From contig PNLG01000117.1 of assembly GCA_013822915.1 (NCBI GenBank), forward strand, positions 1 through 8,977: a stretch of DNA of 8,977 nucleotides, read 5' to 3'. Below are positions 1 to 5,915 of this stretch, one piece after another. A model generated the notes under the pieces. The model made no database searches. It was not told where the DNA came from and saw nothing but the letters and a program-made list of their open reading frames with translations. Within the stretch, counting starts at the first letter, position 1; every line of letters begins with the position of its first letter. This stretch comes from Sphingomonas sp. Its GTDB lineage: Bacteria > Pseudomonadota > Alphaproteobacteria > Sphingomonadales > Sphingomonadaceae. The translations under genes were made by a program, and so were the position numbers.

Positions 1-891
1 GCCAAACCACTGCGTCGTGACTGCTGTTTGTCTTTGTGCTTCTGGTCCTGCGGGCGACCCTTTCAGCGCCACCGCCTGCCAGAATGCCACGGTGCTGGTA
101 AAGCCTTGCGGCGGGCGATCAAGCAGAACCGCGCGCGCCCGCCCAATATCGAGCGTATCGGGCAATAACATCGCCAGCAGCGCCGCTTGCTCGGGCAGCA
201 ATGTATTGATGTTGATCCGCGTCGGCCGCGCGACGGGCAGCGCGCAAACCCATGGTCGGAGCCGTGCGTAAAGCTCTGGCGTCACGCCGCTCACCGCCCG
301 CAGCTCGCTCGCATCCGCCATCAGCGCGTTTGCGGGCAGATACCGCGGAGCGAGCGCGGCATAATCCGAATCCTCCGCTCCCTCGACCTGGGGGGTATTG
401 TCGGTATCCAGCCAGTCGGCGGTGGCGGCCGCGATGCTGCGCCCCTGTTGGTCGGGCACGCCAATCAAGCGCATCAACCGCGCGAATTGGTCGATCGACG
501 CCGGGCGCGCGACAAACGTGTCAGTGTCGCTCGGCTGGACCAGACCATTCAGGTTGAAACAATTGCCGCCATCGGTGGCCGTCGCGGTTGCAAGGCCGCC
601 GGGAATGGGGAGCGGGATTGGCCGCCCCGCCCAGTCACCCTGAAGCGTCACCCGCGCCGCATCGCGCGCCAGCACGCTGTCGATCCGCACCATCGCGGCC
701 GTTTCTGCGGCCATGGCAAAGGCGCGTGCCTGCTCCATCGCGATCGCATTGCCGCCCAGCCGGGTCGCCAGCCGCATCCGTTCCAGCGCGTGCCCCGCGA
801 GCACCGCGATGACCGCGACCAGCAGCAGCACGGTCAGCAGCGCAGCGCCACGTTCGCGCGGCGGCACAAGGCCGGGGCGTTTAAGGGGCAT
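1..891 (-). CDS. gspK: GspK, atypical minor (tip) pseudopilin, 3' end cut by window edge
   Basis: My translation of the minus strand from ATG 891 is open for 297 codons to the window edge with no stop, so the C-terminus is missing. GspK caps the T2SS pseudopilus together with GspI and GspJ. The N-terminus is a prepilin leader, RERG followed by AALLTVLLLVAVIAVLA, with predicted cleavage after Gly15. Position +5 of the mature protein is Thr instead of Glu, which is normal for GspK. Family-like blocks are NCFNLNGLV (about 110-118) and the acidic ADWLDTDN...GAEDSDY stretch (158-177), resembling the conserved GspK metal-binding region. Cysteines are C111 and C216. The ININ segment (about 226-229) begins the usual helix-hairpin-like domain. 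The start overlaps the gspJ end by 11 bases and has a good Shine-Dalgarno 6 bases upstream. An in-frame ATG at 897 is a weaker alternative because it directly abuts that site. Confidence 0.93.
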   Translation of the reverse strand, partial: MPLKRPGLVPPRERGAALLTVLLLVAVIAVLAGHALERMRLATRLGGNAIAMEQARAFAMAAETAAMVRIDSVLARDAARVTLQGDWAGRPIPLPIPGGLATATATDGGNCFNLNGLVQPSDTDTFVARPASIDQFARLMRLIGVPDQQGRSIAAATADWLDTDNTPQVEGAEDSDYAALAPRYLPANALMADASELRAVSGVTPELYARLRPWVCALPVARPTRININTLLPEQAALLAMLLPDTLDIGRARAVLLDRPPQGFTSTVAFWQAVALKGSPAGPEAQRQTAVTTQWFG

Positions 892-1609
892 TGCCATCCT
901 CCCCCGTCGTCGGCGGGGTATAGCCCGTGCCAACGAGCATCACTAACCGATAACGGCGACCGTCGGTTCGGGTGATCTGCATCTCAAGCGCTTCGGGCAA
1001 GATAGCTGCTCCCTGCGGCTGCCAGCGATCGCTCCACGCGCCTGCCAGCCGATAGCGCAGCGTCACCGCGCTGACCCCGCGCAGCATCGGTGCGGCCGGA
1101 AATGGCGCCGCGCCGTCGAGCAGGGGATAGGCGAGGCGTTCAAGTGTGCCACTCCGCACTCGATACTCAACTTTTTGCGCATCGGGCCGGGGCGCTTCAT
1201 CAAGATTGGTCCAGCCGCCGCGAACAAGCGCGATCATCGGATCGCTCTCGGACCCCGACGCGCCTTCGAAAGGCGCAAGCGGCGTGCCCTGCTCATCGCG
1301 CGTCTCGCGCGGCAGCGCTTGCGCCAGGTCGGCGCTGAGCAGCGCATTGAGCCGGTTGAGCGCGCCGATATCGTCGAACTTGGCTTGCGTAATCCCCTGC
1401 GCGCGCACGCTAAACGCCAGCAACGCCACCCCGCCCGCGGCCAGCAAGCCGAAGATCAAAAGCGCGATCATCACTTCGATCAGCGTGAAGCCGTGTTCGG
1501 TGGAACGCAAAGGGGGCGTGAAGCCGTGTTCGGTGGAACGCAAAGGGGGCGTGAAGCCGTGTTCGGCGGAACGCGGCAGCATCCGCCGGTTCGCACTCAT
1601 CGTAATCAT
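881..1609 (-). CDS. gspJ: GspJ, minor pseudopilin with repeat-expanded leader
   Basis: A 242-aa minor pseudopilin of the T2SS pseudopilus tip, which forms a complex with GspI and GspK. I chose ATG 1609 because it overlaps the gspI stop as ATGA; a longer in-frame extension to 1789 only reads gspI in another frame. In-frame ATGs at 1600 and 1582 are alternatives and keep the repeats. The mature protein starts at Phe41 (FTLIEVMIALLIFGLLAAGG), with Glu45 as the conserved +5 Glu, followed by one transmembrane helix. The soluble domain contains the GspJ-like RGGWTN block (130-135) and a VEYRV...LERLAYP stretch. The oddity is residues 13-40, which hold three copies of a block like RSTEHGFTPPL. This gives a leader of about 40 aa where 5-20 is usual. 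Only the third copy is followed by a hydrophobic helix. The call as GspJ is firm; the exact start is less so. Confidence 0.92.
   Translation of the reverse strand: MITMSANRRMLPRSAEHGFTPPLRSTEHGFTPPLRSTEHGFTLIEVMIALLIFGLLAAGGVALLAFSVRAQGITQAKFDDIGALNRLNALLSADLAQALPRETRDEQGTPLAPFEGASGSESDPMIALVRGGWTNLDEAPRPDAQKVEYRVRSGTLERLAYPLLDGAAPFPAAPMLRGVSAVTLRYRLAGAWSDRWQPQGAAILPEALEMQITRTDGRRYRLVMLVGTGYTPPTTGEDGNAP
898..905 (-). promoter_or_regulatory. Shine-Dalgarno for gspK inside gspJ
   Basis: The minus strand reads GGGGGAGG here, ending 6 bases before ATG 891. It lies within the last codons of gspJ. It favours ATG 891 over the in-frame ATG at 897 and points to translational coupling of gspK to gspJ. 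Confidence 0.6.
1485..1574. repeat. 33-bp in-frame tandem repeat (2.7 units) in the gspJ leader
   Basis: Direct repeats start at 1485, 1518 and 1551 on the plus strand, exactly 33 bases apart. Units 1 and 2 are identical. Unit 3 is a 24-base core that differs at one position before the sequence diverges. On the coding strand each unit encodes 11 residues of the type RSTEHGFTPPL, so copy-number change preserves frame. The core is closely related to the array in gspG. Confidence 0.97.
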
Positions 1610-2034
1610 GTCCGAGGGCCTTGCGCCGAAGGCTGGCCCGGCGGTGCGGGCGGGCGGCGCGGCGCGGCCGCGGGCGGGCGGATCATGGTGAGCTGGCCCA
1701 CAACCGCGCCCGACGCATCGCTGACGCTGACATCGAGCCGCAATGCGCCCTGATCGCCGATGGGCGCGGCAAGCCGTTGCCAGCGCCACGCGCGACCGCC
1801 ATTAGTCTCGCTTCCGCCCAGATTGCCGCGCGTCGGCGGTGTGGGATCGGTCAGGGCCTCGACCGCAATGTTGCGCGCGACGATCTGCGCCATCAGCGCG
1901 GTCTCCAGCGACGCAGCGCTGCGCACGGTCGCCCCCTCCAGCCGGATCAGCGCCAGCGCGGCCAGGCTGAACACCGCCAGCGCCACCATCATCTCGATAA
2001 GGGTAAAGCCGCGTGACCGGCGCGTCTCAACCAT
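1606..2034 (-). CDS. gspI: GspI, minor pseudopilin with proline-rich tail
   Basis: A 142-aa minor pseudopilin of the T2SS tip complex. The leader MVETRRSRG precedes FTLIEMMVALAVFSLAALAL, so cleavage is predicted after Gly9, with Glu14 as the +5 Glu and one N-terminal transmembrane helix. The ETALMAQIVARNIAVEAL segment resembles the conserved GspI region in which many family members carry an A-x-x-x-A-x-N-helix after the pilin stem. I chose ATG 2034, which overlaps the gspH stop by 8 bases; an in-frame GTG at 2049 would add five residues. No strong Shine-Dalgarno is visible, consistent with coupling to gspH. The last 25 or so residues (PPAAAPRRPPAPPGQPSAQGPRT) form a Pro/Ala/Arg-rich tail in very GC-rich DNA that looks appended to the usual domain. 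It lies just ahead of the gspJ start. Confidence 0.93.
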   Translation of the reverse strand: MVETRRSRGFTLIEMMVALAVFSLAALALIRLEGATVRSAASLETALMAQIVARNIAVEALTDPTPPTRGNLGGSETNGGRAWRWQRLAAPIGDQGALRLDVSVSDASGAVVGQLTMIRPPAAAPRRPPAPPGQPSAQGPRT

Positions 2035-2506
2035 TGATCGTGACCGCACCGTCGATGCCGATCTGCACCGAAATCACGTCATTGCCGCGTTGCAACCGCA
2101 CGGTCATCGGCGTGCTGCCTAGGCCAGCTGAATCAAAGATCACGCGGTCGCGGCTGGCCTCGGTGACGATCGCCGGACGGACATCGGCGCCCCAGCGCGT
2201 GACCAGCATCGGCTTTTCGCTCACCGGCGCCCATGCGCCCGCCGCACGCTTGTCAAAGCCATAGCCGCCGTCGCTGACCCAGACGCTCACCGAGCGCCCC
2301 TCGATAATCGCCATGTCGTGCGCGGCGCGCACACGGGCGGCAAAACGTTCCGCATCGTCGCGCAAGGCCCCACGCGGGTCAGGCCATGCGAGCACAACTG
2401 CGGCCGACGCCAGCCCGATCAGCGTGAGCACGATCATCAGCTCGACAAGCGTAAAGCCTGCACTGGCGCCGCGTCCATAGCGGCTGGGGCGCGGCGGCCT
2501 GACCAT
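2027..2506 (-). CDS. gspH: GspH, minor pseudopilin
   Basis: A 159-aa minor pseudopilin thought to link the GspI-J-K tip to the GspG shaft in the T2SS pseudopilus. The basic leader (residues 1-17, ending ASAG) is followed by FTLVELMIVLTLIGLASAAV, with Glu22 as the +5 Glu and a single membrane helix. The soluble part contains the GspH/FimT-like features AERFAARVRAAHDMAIIEGRSVSVWV and YGFD, followed by a C-terminal beta-rich stretch (DRVIFDSAGLGSTPMTVRLQRGNDVISVQIGIDGAVTI shortened here: VIFDSAGLGS, then VQIGIDGAVTI). ATG 2506 lies 6 bases after the gspG stop, and no strong ribosome binding site is seen. The leader has no repeats, in contrast with GspG and GspJ. Assignment rests on leader type, size, internal motifs and position between gspG and gspI. 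Confidence 0.92.
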   Translation of the reverse strand: MVRPPRPSRYGRGASAGFTLVELMIVLTLIGLASAAVVLAWPDPRGALRDDAERFAARVRAAHDMAIIEGRSVSVWVSDGGYGFDKRAAGAWAPVSEKPMLVTRWGADVRPAIVTEASRDRVIFDSAGLGSTPMTVRLQRGNDVISVQIGIDGAVTING

Positions 2507-2512
2507 GGCCGA

Positions 2513-3112
2513 TTACTGCCAGCTGCCGATATCGGCATCGACGCCCTCGCCGCCCTCCCGACCATCGGCGCCATAGCTCCAGATGTCGATCGCGCCGTGG
2601 GTGCCGGGTTGCGCATAAAGGTAATCGCGGCCCCACGGATCCTGGGGCAGCTTCTTGATATAACCGCCCTTTTGATAGCGCGAAGGATCGGTCAGCGATG
2701 CGGGCGGCGACACCAACGCCTGCAACCCGTCAGCGGTGGAGGGATAGTTGAACTGTTGGAGGCGATACACCTCAAGCGCCTGTTCGATCGTCGCGATGTC
2801 GGACTTGGCCTTTTGCACCTTGCCCTGATCGCCAAGCGGAATGACGTTGAGCGCCACAATCGTCGCCAGCAGACCCAGAATGACTATCACCACCATCAGC
2901 TCGACCAGCGTGAAGCCGTTTTCGGCGGAACGCCTCAAGGGCGTGAAGCCGTTTTCGGCGGAACGCCTCAAGGGCGTGAAGCCGTTTTCGGCGGAACGCC
3001 TCAAGGGCGTGAAGCCGTTTTCGGCGGAACGCCGATGGGGAATGAAGCCGTTTTCGGCGGAACGCCTGCGGCGGGAATTCGGGCGTTTGGGGAAAGGCGC
3101 GCGCTGAACCAT
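2513..3112 (-). CDS. gspG: GspG, major pseudopilin with repeat-expanded leader
   Basis: The 199-aa major subunit of the T2SS pseudopilus. The inner-membrane precursor would be cleaved and N-methylated by a prepilin peptidase (GspO/PilD, not in the window). Cleavage is predicted after Gly66, leaving a typical 133-aa mature protein starting FTLVELMVVIVILGLLATIV, with Glu71 as the +5 Glu. The C-terminal half carries the GspG signature: LPQDPWGRDYLYAQPG (155-170), then SYGADGREGGEGVDADIGSW (179-198), matching the known calcium-binding loop. The leader is extraordinary: residues 17-66 contain five copies of an 11-residue block RRSAENGFTPL (first copy ending IPH), so ENG occurs at 20-22, 31-33, 42-44, 53-55 and 64-66. 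The leader is strongly basic (about 15 Arg/Lys against 5 Glu). ATG 3112 is backed by a Shine-Dalgarno. TTG codons in the repeat are possible but unsupported alternative starts. Confidence 0.95.
   Translation of the reverse strand: MVQRAPFPKRPNSRRRRSAENGFIPHRRSAENGFTPLRRSAENGFTPLRRSAENGFTPLRRSAENGFTLVELMVVIVILGLLATIVALNVIPLGDQGKVQKAKSDIATIEQALEVYRLQQFNYPSTADGLQALVSPPASLTDPSRYQKGGYIKKLPQDPWGRDYLYAQPGTHGAIDIWSYGADGREGGEGVDADIGSWQ
2910..3065. repeat. 33-bp in-frame tandem repeat (4.7 units) in the gspG leader
   Basis: Direct repeats start at 2910, 2943, 2976, 3009 and 3042 on the plus strand, exactly 33 bases apart. The first three units, nearest the mature coding part, are identical over all 33 bases. 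Units 4 and 5 keep the 24-base core (unit 5 with one change at its first base) but have different 9-base spacers. The coding strand gives RRSAENGFTPL-type blocks. Each core includes the short palindrome GCCGTTTTCGGC. Confidence 0.98.
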
Positions 3113-3116
3113 GATA

Positions 3117-3123
3117 CTCCTTA
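3117..3123 (-). promoter_or_regulatory. Shine-Dalgarno for gspG overlapping the gspF stop
   Basis: The minus strand reads TAAGGAG, where TAA is the gspF stop codon and AAGGAG the ribosome binding site, 4 bases before ATG 3112. It is among the clearest ribosome binding sites in the window. It supports the ATG that includes all five leader repeats and fits the high demand for the major pseudopilin. Confidence 0.7.
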
Positions 3124-4350
3124 CTGGCCGGCCAGAGTGTTAAGCTGAAGAATGGGGAGCAAAATCGATAGCACAATCGTCGCGACAATGCCGCCCATCA
3201 CCACAATGATCGCCGGTTCGAGCAGCGACAGCGCGGTCGCCGTGAACCGGTCAAATTCACGCTCCAGATAATCGGCGGCACGTTCGAGCATTTCGTCAAG
3301 CCGCCCCGCCGCTTCGCCCGATGCGGCCAGATAGGTGAGCAGCGGCGGAAAGACGCCCGAGCGCCGCATTGCCGCCGACAAGCTGCCGCCCTGACGGATC
3401 GAATCGGTGATCTCGTCAGATGCCTGGCGCAGCCGCGCATTGTGGATCGTGCCCGATGTCAGCGCGAGCCCCTCCAGCAACGGCAACCGGCTCGCCACCA
3501 TCGTTGACAGCGTGCGCGCCATCCGCGCCGCGTGCAAATCGCGCAGCAACCGACCGAGCAACGGCACGCGCAGCAGCCAGCCATCGAACGCCAACTTGAT
3601 CTGCGGCTCGCGCAAAGCCTGCCGAAAACCGGCGGCGATCAACACTACGCCGATAATCAGCGCCCACCAATAGCCCGCCAGAAACGCCGACAGCGCGATC
3701 ACCACCCGCGTCAACAGCGGCAATTGCTGCCCCACGGTGTCGAACTGCTCAACGACCTGCGGCACGACGAAAATCATCAGCGCGGCGACCACCGCCATCG
3801 CCACCGTCGCCAGCACCGCCGGATAGGCAAGCGTCGTAATCATCTTGCTGCGGATTTCGGCCTGACGTTCGAGCAGCACTGACAGCCGCTCCAAAATGGT
3901 CGGCAACGCGCCCGAACTCTCGCCCGCCGATACCATCGCACAGTAAAGTGCGGGAAAGCTTTTGGGCTCGCGCGCCATCGATTCGGCCAGCCGCCGCCCC
4001 TCCACCACGCCCAGATGGACGCGGCCGACAATATCGCGGACGTGCGGCTGCTCGGTCTGGCGCACGATGGTGCGCAGCGATTCCTCGAGCGGGCTGACCC
4101 GGTTCAGCGTCGCCAATTGCCGCGTGAACAGCGTCAAATGCTTGCCGGACATGCGCGGGGTGCGGCCAAGTTGGGCGAGCAGCGATGGCGCGGCTGCGGG
4201 CTTGTCGGCGGTGCTCGCGGGATCAATGCGGACGACATAGAGTTTGCGTGCGTCAAGCGCTGCCTGCGCGCGCTCGATCGTATCGGCCTTGACCGCGCCG
4301 CGCTTCTCGCGCCCGCCGGTATCGATCGCGATATACTCGAAATCGGCCAT
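3121..4350 (-). CDS. gspF: GspF, T2SS inner-membrane platform protein
   Basis: A 409-aa polytopic inner-membrane protein of the T2SS assembly platform that contacts the GspE ATPase. Its length is typical for the family. Two T2SF-type cytoplasmic domains are visible. The first spans about 70-170 (FTRQLATLNRVSPLEESL, then FPALYCAMVSAGESSGALP). The second spans about 270-375 (ARTLSTMVASRLPLLEGLAL, then FPPLLTYLAASGEAAGRLDE). The repeated pattern of xF/L-x-x-x-S/A-GE-x-x-G is the family hallmark. Three membrane segments are apparent at about 173-197, 218-241 and 377-402. The N-terminus FEYIAIDTGGREKRG is the usual GspF start. ATG 4350 follows the gspE stop by 8 bases; a GGAGG at 4364-4368 within the gspE end is rather far upstream, so coupling to gspE is likely. 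Confidence 0.96.
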   Translation of the reverse strand: MADFEYIAIDTGGREKRGAVKADTIERAQAALDARKLYVVRIDPASTADKPAAAPSLLAQLGRTPRMSGKHLTLFTRQLATLNRVSPLEESLRTIVRQTEQPHVRDIVGRVHLGVVEGRRLAESMAREPKSFPALYCAMVSAGESSGALPTILERLSVLLERQAEIRSKMITTLAYPAVLATVAMAVVAALMIFVVPQVVEQFDTVGQQLPLLTRVVIALSAFLAGYWWALIIGVVLIAAGFRQALREPQIKLAFDGWLLRVPLLGRLLRDLHAARMARTLSTMVASRLPLLEGLALTSGTIHNARLRQASDEITDSIRQGGSLSAAMRRSGVFPPLLTYLAASGEAAGRLDEMLERAADYLEREFDRFTATALSLLEPAIIVVMGGIVATIVLSILLPILQLNTLAGQ

Positions 4351-4358
4351 GGCCTGGC

Positions 4359-5915
4359 TTAGGCCTCCGCCATGTCGCTGCGCGAAACGCGCACGGCTTC
4401 CTCGGGCGTGGTCAGCCCGTCGCGGACCATTTGCCGCGCTGCCGATCCCAGATTCGGCGCATTGATGAACGCATGGCGCGCGATGATCGCCTCGTCCCCG
4501 CCATCGTTGATGAGGCGGCGGATGGTGTCGTCGATGCGGATCGCCTCGAACACGCCGATCCGCCCCTTAAACCCCGTGTTGCCGCACTCGCTGCAGCCGA
4601 CGGGTTCATAGACGATCGCGCCGGGATCAAAGCCCAGCAACGCCGACACCGACCCCTGCGCCTGCACGGACCGCCGACAGCTTTGGCACAGCCGCCGCAC
4701 CAGCCGCTGCGCAATCACCCCGCGCAGTGTCGAGGCGAGCAGGAACGGCTCAACCTTCATGTCGCGCATGCGCGTGATCGCGCCGATTGCGTCGTTCGTG
4801 TGGACGGTCGACAGCACCAGATGCCCGGTCAGCGAGGCCTGCACCGCAATCTCCGCCGTCTCGCGGTCGCGGATTTCGCCAACCATCACCACGTCAGGAT
4901 CCTGGCGCAGGATCGCGCGCAAGCCCGCGGCAAAGGTCAGCCCGACCTTCGGGTTCACCTGCGTCTGCCCGACCCCATCGACCGCATATTCGACCGGGTC
5001 TTCCACGGTCAGGATATTGCGCGTGCCGTCGTTGAGCAGGCGAAGTGCGGCATAGAGCGTCGTCGTCTTGCCGCTGCCGGTCGGGCCGGTGACGAGTACA
5101 ATGCCATTGGGTTCAGCAATCGCGGATCGTAGCATCGTATTAATCGCGGGCGACATGCCCAGCACGTCGAGGTTGATGCCAGCATTCTCCTTGTCGAGAA
5201 TGCGCAGCACGACGCGCTCGCCCGCACGGCTCGGCAAGGTCGAGACGCGCACGTCGAGCAGCTTGCCCCCCAGCGACAGCCCCATCCGCCCGTCCTGCGG
5301 CACGCGGCGTTCGGCAATGTCCAATCGCGCCATCACCTTGATCCGGCTGACCACCACGGGCGCGACATGCGGCGGCATGCGCAGCGTTTCGCGCAGCACC
5401 CCGTCGATCCGCATCCGCACCACCAGACCCGTTTCATAGGGTTCAATATGAATGTCCGACACGCCATTGCGCGCCGCATCGGCGATGATTCCGTTGATCA
5501 GGCGGATGGCGGGCGCGTCGTCCGCTGTATCAAGCAAATCCTCAGCCGTCGGCAGATTGCCCGCCAGCAGGTCAAGCTCATCGCCGAGGCCAAGCGAACC
5601 CGCCGCCGCCGCCGCTGCCTGCCCATCCATCGCATAGCGATCGGACAGCATCCGGTCGAATTCCTCCGGCTTGGCAAAGGTGACATCGAACGGCCGCGCG
5701 AGGTGGCGGCGCAACTCCAGCAGGACGCGCGGCTCCGCCCCTTCGCGCAACGCGACCGAAAAATGCCCATCGGCACCGGGATCAAGCACTACCCCAAATT
5801 TGCGCGCAAAGGCATAGGGAATGCCGACCACTGGCGGTGTACTGATGGTCATGCCATCGGCTGCGTCCACCGTCAGCACGGGGCCGGTGCCCATCGGCTT
5901 GACCTCGCTTGCCAT
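4359..5915 (-). CDS. gspE: GspE, T2SS assembly ATPase
   Basis: A 518-aa cytoplasmic secretion ATPase that powers pseudopilus assembly and docks on GspL and GspF. Visible features in order: an N-terminal domain (about 30-105); an Asp/Ala-rich linker; the N2E region with VSDIHIEPYETGLVVRMRIDG (about 152-172); Walker A GPTGSGKT (277-284); the Asp box around ILTVEDPVEY (301-310); Walker B VVMVGEIRD with catalytic Glu347; the His box LTGHLVLSTVHTND (362-375); and the zinc-binding tetracysteine C410-x2-C413 with C441-x2-C444. All key residues are present, so the enzyme looks intact. It starts at ATG 5915, overlapping the gspD stop by one base (TAATG). An AAGAAG stretch just upstream may serve as a weak ribosome binding site. 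The four cysteines favour GspE over non-zinc relatives of the same fold. Confidence 0.97.
   Translation of the reverse strand: MASEVKPMGTGPVLTVDAADGMTISTPPVVGIPYAFARKFGVVLDPGADGHFSVALREGAEPRVLLELRRHLARPFDVTFAKPEEFDRMLSDRYAMDGQAAAAAAGSLGLGDELDLLAGNLPTAEDLLDTADDAPAIRLINGIIADAARNGVSDIHIEPYETGLVVRMRIDGVLRETLRMPPHVAPVVVSRIKVMARLDIAERRVPQDGRMGLSLGGKLLDVRVSTLPSRAGERVVLRILDKENAGINLDVLGMSPAINTMLRSAIAEPNGIVLVTGPTGSGKTTTLYAALRLLNDGTRNILTVEDPVEYAVDGVGQTQVNPKVGLTFAAGLRAILRQDPDVVMVGEIRDRETAEIAVQASLTGHLVLSTVHTNDAIGAITRMRDMKVEPFLLASTLRGVIAQRLVRRLCQSCRRSVQAQGSVSALLGFDPGAIVYEPVGCSECGNTGFKGRIGVFEAIRIDDTIRRLINDGGDEAIIARHAFINAPNLGSAARQMVRDGLTTPEEAVRVSRSDMAEA

Noticed and set aside
187..975. Long plus-strand open frame (262 codons) opposite gspK and the end of gspJ
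   Set aside because: It is antisense to well-recognised gspK, has an Arg/His/Gln/Pro-rich shadow composition typical of GC-rich DNA, and shows no domain motif.
1610..1789. N-terminal extension of gspJ by 60 codons
   Set aside because: It would fully overlap gspI in a different frame, has Arg/Ala/Pro-rich shadow composition, and would bury the pilin leader. The ATGA overlap start at 1609 fits the operon style.
2910..3065. Regular repeats considered as a CRISPR array
   Set aside because: Units are directly contiguous with a 33-base period, the short spacers are mostly identical, and the whole array is in frame inside gspG. There are no unique spacers and no cas genes.
3113..3120. gspF-gspG junction considered for an internal promoter or terminator
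   Set aside because: Only 8 bases separate the genes and contain just the Shine-Dalgarno region; no hairpin with a T-tract or promoter-like boxes are visible.
2318..3148. Plus-strand open frame with a repeated REAVFGGTPQG-like motif
   Set aside because: The protein repeat is simply the antisense reading of the 33-bp array in gspG. Because the unit is a multiple of three, several frames on both strands stay open across it. There is no independent coding evidence.
2772..3188. Minus-strand alternative frame with AFRRKRLHALE-type repeats
   Set aside because: It overlaps gspG in another frame and again mirrors the 33-bp array; the gspG frame carries the full pseudopilin domain.
4015..4362. Plus-strand frames opposite gspE, gspF and gspD
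   Set aside because: All are antisense to genes with clear catalytic or structural motifs and have no recognisable domains of their own.
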